A stretch of 9,294 bases of DNA from Bacteroidales bacterium. Its GTDB lineage: Bacteria > Bacteroidota > Bacteroidia > Bacteroidales > GCA-2748055. Positions within the stretch are counted from its first letter, which is position 1. The number at the start of each line of letters is the position of its first letter. Below are positions 5,016 through 9,294 of this stretch, piece by piece. The notes under the pieces are model-generated. The model saw only the letters and a program-made list of their open reading frames with translations. It had not been told where the DNA came from and searched no databases. Both the position numbers and the translations under genes were made by a program. The DNA is taken from positions 1 to 9,294 of the forward strand of contig JAOZLK010000137.1 in NCBI GenBank assembly GCA_029934875.1, in the 5' to 3' direction.

Positions 5016-6797
5016 ATGCAACGAATAGAAGAAATTATAAATGCCCTGGCAATTGAAGCCATTGAGGTCTCTTGGAATATAAAGGTTCCACAGGAGATTG
5101 TCCAGATACAGAAAACCAGGAAGGAATTCCAGGGCGATTATACCCTGGTGGTATTTCCCCTTCTGAAGCTCTCCCGAAAGCCCCCTGAAGAGACTGCCAC
5201 CCGCATTGGTGCCTATATAGAGAATCATTCTCCGATGATCTCCGGATTTAATGTGATCAAAGGCTTTCTTAACCTTGTAGTTTCACATTCATTCTGGCGA
5301 GAAATGCTTGAGGGTGAACTCAGGCAGGCAGCCCATGGTAAAGTCCCCTTAAGTGAATCCTCAGCGAGGGTGGTGATTGAATATTCGTCTCCAAATACAA
5401 ATAAGCCGCTTCATCTCGGACACATACGTAATATCCTGCTGGGACACTCCATGGCTCAGATTCTTAGCGCAAGTGGGAGAAGGGTTCACCAGGTAAACCT
5501 TGTGAATGACCGGGGCATCCATATCTGTAAATCGATGCTGGCATGGGAAAAGCAAGGAAAGGGGGAGACTCCTGATACGTCCGGGATGAAAGGAGATCAC
5601 CTGGTAGGTAAGTACTATGTCGCTTACGATAAGGTCTATAAGAGCCAGGTTAAAGAGCTGCTTGACAATGGTAGCCCGCAAAAGACCGCAGAGGCAGAGG
5701 CCCCCGTGCTCCTGGAAGCCAGGGAGATGCTTTTGAATTGGGAATCTGATGATCCCAAGGTACGAGCACTTTGGGAAATGATGAATAGCTGGGTTTATGC
5801 TGGCTTTGATGAGACTTACCGCAGGCTGGGAATAGGATTTGACAGGACCTATTACGAATCCGAAACCTACAAACTTGGGAAATCACTTATACTTAAAGGG
5901 CTTGAAGAAGGCGTGCTCTACTCGCGCGATGATGGCTCGGTTTGGGCCAACCTTGAGGATGAGGGGCTGGATCACAAATTGCTCCTGCGCTCAGACGGAA
6001 CATCGGTTTATATGACCCAGGATGTGGGGACCGCCCGGCAGCGATTCGGGGAGTTTGAGTTTGATTCGCATATTTATGTTGTAGGTAATGAGCAGAACTA
6101 CCATTTCCAGGTCCTTGCCCTGGTTTTGAAAAAGCTTGGTTATGAGTGGGCCGACCGACTTTACCACCTCTCTTATGGAATGGTTGAGCTCCCGGAGGGA
6201 AAAATGAAATCCAGGGAAGGAACCGTAGTCGATGCCGATGACCTGATGGATGAAATGGAGCGTACTGCCCGCCAGATGTCCGAAGAACTTGGTAAACTGG
6301 ATGAGTATGGGGAGGAAGAGAAAAGCAGGATCTACAGGCAGGTCGGCATGGGTGCATTAAAGTATTTCATCCTCAAGGTGGATGCAAAGAAGAACATGAC
6401 CTTTGACCCCCGAGAATCGGTCGATTTTAATGGCAATACAGGACCTTTTATCCAGTATACCTATGCCAGGATAAAGAGCCTCGTCAGGAAGGGTTCTGGA
6501 ATACCCAGGAAGGCTGGTGAAACTCCCTTGGTCGATAAAGAGGTTGGCCTGATCAGAATGATGTATGATTACCCCGAGGTAATCCAGGATGCAGCGGATT
6601 CGCTTAATCCCTCTCTGCTTGCCAATTTTCTCTATGAACTGGCCAAGGAATTTAACCAGTACTACCATGATTACAGCATATTAAGTGCTGAAAAAGAAGA
6701 ACTCATTCACTTACGCCTGCTAATGGTTGAAGTGATCGGGCAGGTAATTGAATCGGGGATGGAGCTGCTGGGGATCGAAATGCCGGAGCGGATGTAA
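5016..6797 (+). CDS. argS: Arginyl-tRNA synthetase
   Basis: Class I aminoacyl-tRNA synthetase that charges tRNA-Arg with arginine in the cytosol. The 593 residues match the family length (about 550-600). In order it shows the N-terminal tRNA D-loop recognition domain (about 1-95), the catalytic domain beginning SSPNTNKPLHLGHIRN (124-139) with the HIGH motif as HLGH (133-136), and the second signature as KMKSREGTVV (396-405). The KMKSR form is usual for Bacteroidota ArgRS. The C-terminal DALR anticodon-binding helical domain follows (about 475-593, containing GPFIQYTYARI). The ATG at 5016 follows a TATCTTTG promoter box and gives the expected N-terminus. No truncation or frameshift. It is probably co-transcribed with the TPR gene 5 bp downstream. 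A terminator hairpin ending 24 bp before its start raises the possibility of attenuation. Confidence 0.98.
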   Translation: MQRIEEIINALAIEAIEVSWNIKVPQEIVQIQKTRKEFQGDYTLVVFPLLKLSRKPPEETATRIGAYIENHSPMISGFNVIKGFLNLVVSHSFWREMLEGELRQAAHGKVPLSESSARVVIEYSSPNTNKPLHLGHIRNILLGHSMAQILSASGRRVHQVNLVNDRGIHICKSMLAWEKQGKGETPDTSGMKGDHLVGKYYVAYDKVYKSQVKELLDNGSPQKTAEAEAPVLLEAREMLLNWESDDPKVRALWEMMNSWVYAGFDETYRRLGIGFDRTYYESETYKLGKSLILKGLEEGVLYSRDDGSVWANLEDEGLDHKLLLRSDGTSVYMTQDVGTARQRFGEFEFDSHIYVVGNEQNYHFQVLALVLKKLGYEWADRLYHLSYGMVELPEGKMKSREGTVVDADDLMDEMERTARQMSEELGKLDEYGEEEKSRIYRQVGMGALKYFILKVDAKKNMTFDPRESVDFNGNTGPFIQYTYARIKSLVRKGSGIPRKAGETPLVDKEVGLIRMMYDYPEVIQDAADSLNPSLLANFLYELAKEFNQYYHDYSILSAEKEELIHLRLLMVEVIGQVIESGMELLGIEMPERM

Positions 6798-6802
6798 GAG
6801 GG

Positions 6803-7951
6803 ATGAAACACTTATTTCTAATATTGTTGCTTGCTCCAATAACATTGGGCCTTTCCGCTCAGAAGAGTAGGGTGGTTTCTGCTGTTCAGATGATCGAACA
6901 GAAGAAATATTCGGAAGCCAAGGATGCCATCGAACTGGCCGTATGGAATGATAAAACATCCTCATGGGCCAGGACCTTTTATGTAAAAGGATTATTGTGC
7001 CAGACAGCTTTTGAAGATGGCTTTGAAGAGAGGGAAGTTAAAAAGACCAGCCTTTATCCTGACCAGCTTTACCTGGCTTACAGCTCATATGAGCGGGCGC
7101 TGGAACTTGATCTCCGGAAGCGACTACACTCCACTATCTCACAGAAGTACTACCTGCTCTCAAATGATTTTCGAGAACTGGGTCAGCGGCGCTTTTACAA
7201 TGGAGAATACGAGGAGTCATTCCGCGCCTTTGAACATGCGATGCTGGTAAATAACAGCAAGCTGATCCAGGCAGATATTGACACCAGCCTGGTCTACAAT
7301 ACTGCCCTGGCTGCCTATGAAAGTAAGAACTGGGATAAAGCCATTGCTTACCTGGAAGGACTTCACGAACAGGGACATGCAACTGCCACATCCCTCTTGC
7401 TTTATACTGCCCTGCTGGAAAGCGGGGATACCCTGAGGGCCGAAGAGGTTCTTTTAGAGGGAACCGAGATTTACGAATATGAAAACCAGGCAGTCATGTA
7501 CCTGGTCAATCTCTATACTATGAGCGGACGGGATGAAGAGGCTCTTAAAATCCTGGAGAAGGCCATTGAACAACAGCCGGGGAACTATCGTTTTTTCTGG
7601 GCCAGGGGACTGATTCAGAGTAAAATTGGCAAACCCGAGAAGGCTGTTGAAAGCTTCAAGGCAGCGCTTAAACTGGCCCCGGAGGAATCTGAATTGTACT
7701 ATCATATCGGGGTGATCTACTACAATTTGGGCATAGAAGTGGCCGAACAGTCGCTTAAGATTTCCAGCATTAGTAAATACCTGGAGATGAAAACCCTGGC
7801 CAGGGAACACTACAGCAAGGCGGTAAGCTGGTTTGAGAAATCATATGAATTAGATCCCTATGATGAGGAGGTAATTTCTAAACTTTTCCAGCTTTATAAT
7901 CAACTCCAAATGGAAGAAAAGGAGAAAGAACTTCGGCCCCTTGTGGAGTGA
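6803..7951 (+). CDS. Secreted TPR-repeat protein
   Basis: A 382-residue protein with a signal peptide (MKHLFLILLLAPITLGLSAQ, cleavage probably next to Ala19/Gln20; no lipobox cysteine), so it is probably periplasmic. The mature part is a helical solenoid of tetratricopeptide repeats, which usually bind other proteins. Recognisable units lie at about 28-60, 126-150 (YNGEYEESFRAFEHAM), 163-190, 230-260 (SGRDEEALKILEKAIEQQPG) and 264-297 (KIGKPEKAVESFKAALKLAP). A last unit is split by an insertion (about 312-332) and ends WFEKSYELDPYDEE (343-356). No enzyme domain is seen and the specific role is unknown. It starts 5 bp after argS, so it is probably read from the argS promoter; I see no functional link. 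The last base of its TGA abuts the stop of the convergent gene. Confidence 0.9.
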   Translation: MKHLFLILLLAPITLGLSAQKSRVVSAVQMIEQKKYSEAKDAIELAVWNDKTSSWARTFYVKGLLCQTAFEDGFEEREVKKTSLYPDQLYLAYSSYERALELDLRKRLHSTISQKYYLLSNDFRELGQRRFYNGEYEESFRAFEHAMLVNNSKLIQADIDTSLVYNTALAAYESKNWDKAIAYLEGLHEQGHATATSLLLYTALLESGDTLRAEEVLLEGTEIYEYENQAVMYLVNLYTMSGRDEEALKILEKAIEQQPGNYRFFWARGLIQSKIGKPEKAVESFKAALKLAPEESELYYHIGVIYYNLGIEVAEQSLKISSISKYLEMKTLAREHYSKAVSWFEKSYELDPYDEEVISKLFQLYNQLQMEEKEKELRPLVE

Positions 7952-9294
7952 TCAGATTTTAAATGAGAGGGTCAGTCCTAAAAACTCCTTGAACTGGGGC
8001 TTTGCAGCTACCCTGGTGCTTCCATCGGGCAGTATGATTGGCTCTCCATTTTCATCATATACAGGGAAACGCACATCGTCATCATAAATCAGGTGCAGAT
8101 TAAGGCGAATGGCAAAAAACCAGCTAATCCTCTGTTCCAGGATCATTTCCCAATCCACGTCAATATTTTGCGATTTATACAGGTAGTTGGAGAAAAGTCG
8201 CACCTTATTGATCATGGTTAAGTCCTTGGTTGGCTTGACCCGGTTCAGAATCACCATCTGAAAACCCAATTCTCTTTTGGCTTTCTCATCTTCAGCAATA
8301 CCATGTCTTGTCTGATCTATATTGGCTGTATCAATAACGAAAGTTGTTTTATAAGACAGGGGGGCCATGTTGATGGTGGTTTTCTCCCAGGGCTTGTATT
8401 CAGCACCGATACCCACGGTAATGGTTCCCGGATTCAGGAATTTTGAAATAGGTTCGGAATCGTTGGAGTAGTTGTATCCCTTTGCCAGCTGGGTCTTAGC
8501 ATATAATGAAGAACTCATCCCGATTTTCCCCCAGGCATTCAGGTTGTATTTGGAATCTACCTCAAACTCATCATTGTTCACCCGGTTTCCATTTTCCTTG
8601 GTCCAGACGGTCCCGAATTTCCACCTTGCCACATTGATCCACTGGGTTTTTGCATCCTTATTGTTGTATGTTGCTCTTCCAATCATATCAATTGTGGAGG
8701 AAAGAGTACTCTCTCCACCTTTGCTCCAATTGGACAGGTAGGTCTGGCTAAGGCCCAGGAGATTTGTCATTTCATAATCCCAGTAAATGGGCTCAGGTTC
8801 CAGAAGCGACATCTCCTTCAGGATCCGTTTGGGCTCCTGGAGAAATGAGGGTATAAAATCGACCTCCGTTTTCACCATCCGGTTGAAATTAACATCATCC
8901 TCCATCAACAGGCTAATCTGACTTCTGCCGGGATTCCCCACCCATAGTGAAAGGGAGTCATTGTTAAAATTCTTCACCCAGAATCTGAAGGTCTCATCTC
9001 TACCCTTTGTCAGCCAGTAAGGGGTTTGATGCCCGAACATATCGTCAATAAGCAGCAGGGTGGAGTCGCGCTGAGAATTGAAATCAAGCAGGGTGTTGAT
9101 GGCTGCCTGAAGAGAATCCAGCTGATGCTTGTTATTTAGAATATAAAAGGGAGAGCTGTCATCTGCAACCCAGGTGCTGCGGGGAACAAAATAGTGTACT
9201 TGAGCCGAATCGCCGGATAGCCTTGCCACTCTTCCAGATGAATGTTCCGACAGGGGAGGAGTTAAGCTTCCGTTGACAATCCTGTACAGTTTAA
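7952..9294 (-). CDS. DUF3078-like outer-membrane beta-barrel protein (5' end outside window)
   Basis: The reading frame stays open to the right edge (447 codons visible), so the signal peptide and start are missing. The GTG at 9229 is an internal valine codon, because the frame continues upstream with residues such as LYRIVNGSLTPPLSE. The C-terminal half carries the DUF3078 hallmark LGLSQTYLSNWSKGGESTLS (codons at about 8755-8696). It then alternates short beta strands with aromatic and charged residues, such as NVARWKFGTVWTK and LNLHLIYDDDVRFPVYD, and ends LGLTLSFKI, with the aromatic-rich last strand of a barrel protein. DUF3078 proteins are found in Bacteroidota and are predicted to lie in the outer membrane; the function is unknown. 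The long N-terminal part (about 9294-8860) is not clearly barrel-like and may be a periplasmic or surface domain. Confidence 0.85.
   Translation of the reverse strand, partial: KLYRIVNGSLTPPLSEHSSGRVARLSGDSAQVHYFVPRSTWVADDSSPFYILNNKHQLDSLQAAINTLLDFNSQRDSTLLLIDDMFGHQTPYWLTKGRDETFRFWVKNFNNDSLSLWVGNPGRSQISLLMEDDVNFNRMVKTEVDFIPSFLQEPKRILKEMSLLEPEPIYWDYEMTNLLGLSQTYLSNWSKGGESTLSSTIDMIGRATYNNKDAKTQWINVARWKFGTVWTKENGNRVNNDEFEVDSKYNLNAWGKIGMSSSLYAKTQLAKGYNYSNDSEPISKFLNPGTITVGIGAEYKPWEKTTINMAPLSYKTTFVIDTANIDQTRHGIAEDEKAKRELGFQMVILNRVKPTKDLTMINKVRLFSNYLYKSQNIDVDWEMILEQRISWFFAIRLNLHLIYDDDVRFPVYDENGEPIILPDGSTRVAAKPQFKEFLGLTLSFKI

Noticed and set aside
5893..6357. 154-codon open frame on the minus strand
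   Set aside because: It is antisense to the catalytic core of argS. Its composition (many Pro, His, Ser, Arg) is typical of a shadow of a conserved gene.
7952..9229. DUF3078-like gene as a complete gene starting at GTG 9229
   Set aside because: The same frame continues without a stop to the window edge, and the putative start is not followed by a signal peptide, which an outer-membrane protein needs.

Overview
The window looks like chromosomal DNA of a Bacteroidota bacterium, probably class Bacteroidia. The reasons are the phylum-typical arginyl-tRNA synthetase (KMKSREG form of the KMSKS loop), a DUF3078-type outer-membrane protein, a BtuF-like binding protein of the form common in this phylum, a TAnnTTTG promoter box before argS, and the general lack of Shine-Dalgarno sequences. 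I see no insertion sequence, phage gene, tRNA, rRNA or CRISPR array. Most of the window is ordinary core-genome content.

Layout. Positions 1-3320 (+) hold a tightly packed ABC importer operon of the cobalamin/ferric-siderophore type: the 3' part of a substrate-binding protein, a 90-residue protein of unknown function, a FecCD/BtuC-type permease and a BtuD/FepC-type ATPase with a C-terminal extension. A 73-residue two-helix membrane protein follows at 3354-3575 (+). It faces a glycosyltransferase on the minus strand (3628-4743). The gap between them is four perfect copies of a 14-bp repeat, and the last copy carries the glycosyltransferase stop codon.

Positions 4744-5015 separate the divergent glycosyltransferase and argS genes, and this is the most unusual part of the window. 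Read on the plus strand it holds an ECF-sigma-like promoter pattern, a 9-bp stem enclosing a 6-bp hairpin, a repeated U/A-rich 13-mer, and a 13-bp terminator hairpin with a T tract. The T tract overlaps the -7 box of the predicted argS promoter. I read this as a candidate small RNA of about 130 nt, or alternatively a long attenuated argS leader. It is the best candidate for something undescribed here, but the evidence is structural only.

argS (5016-6797, +) is followed after 5 bp by a secreted TPR-repeat protein (6803-7951, +), so the two are probably co-transcribed. A convergent DUF3078-like outer-membrane protein gene (7952-9294, -) runs off the right edge. Its stop and the TPR gene's stop together form the palindrome TGATCA.

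Both edge genes are truncated by the window rather than broken: the reading frames of the left-hand binding protein and the right-hand DUF3078 protein stay open to the window ends.
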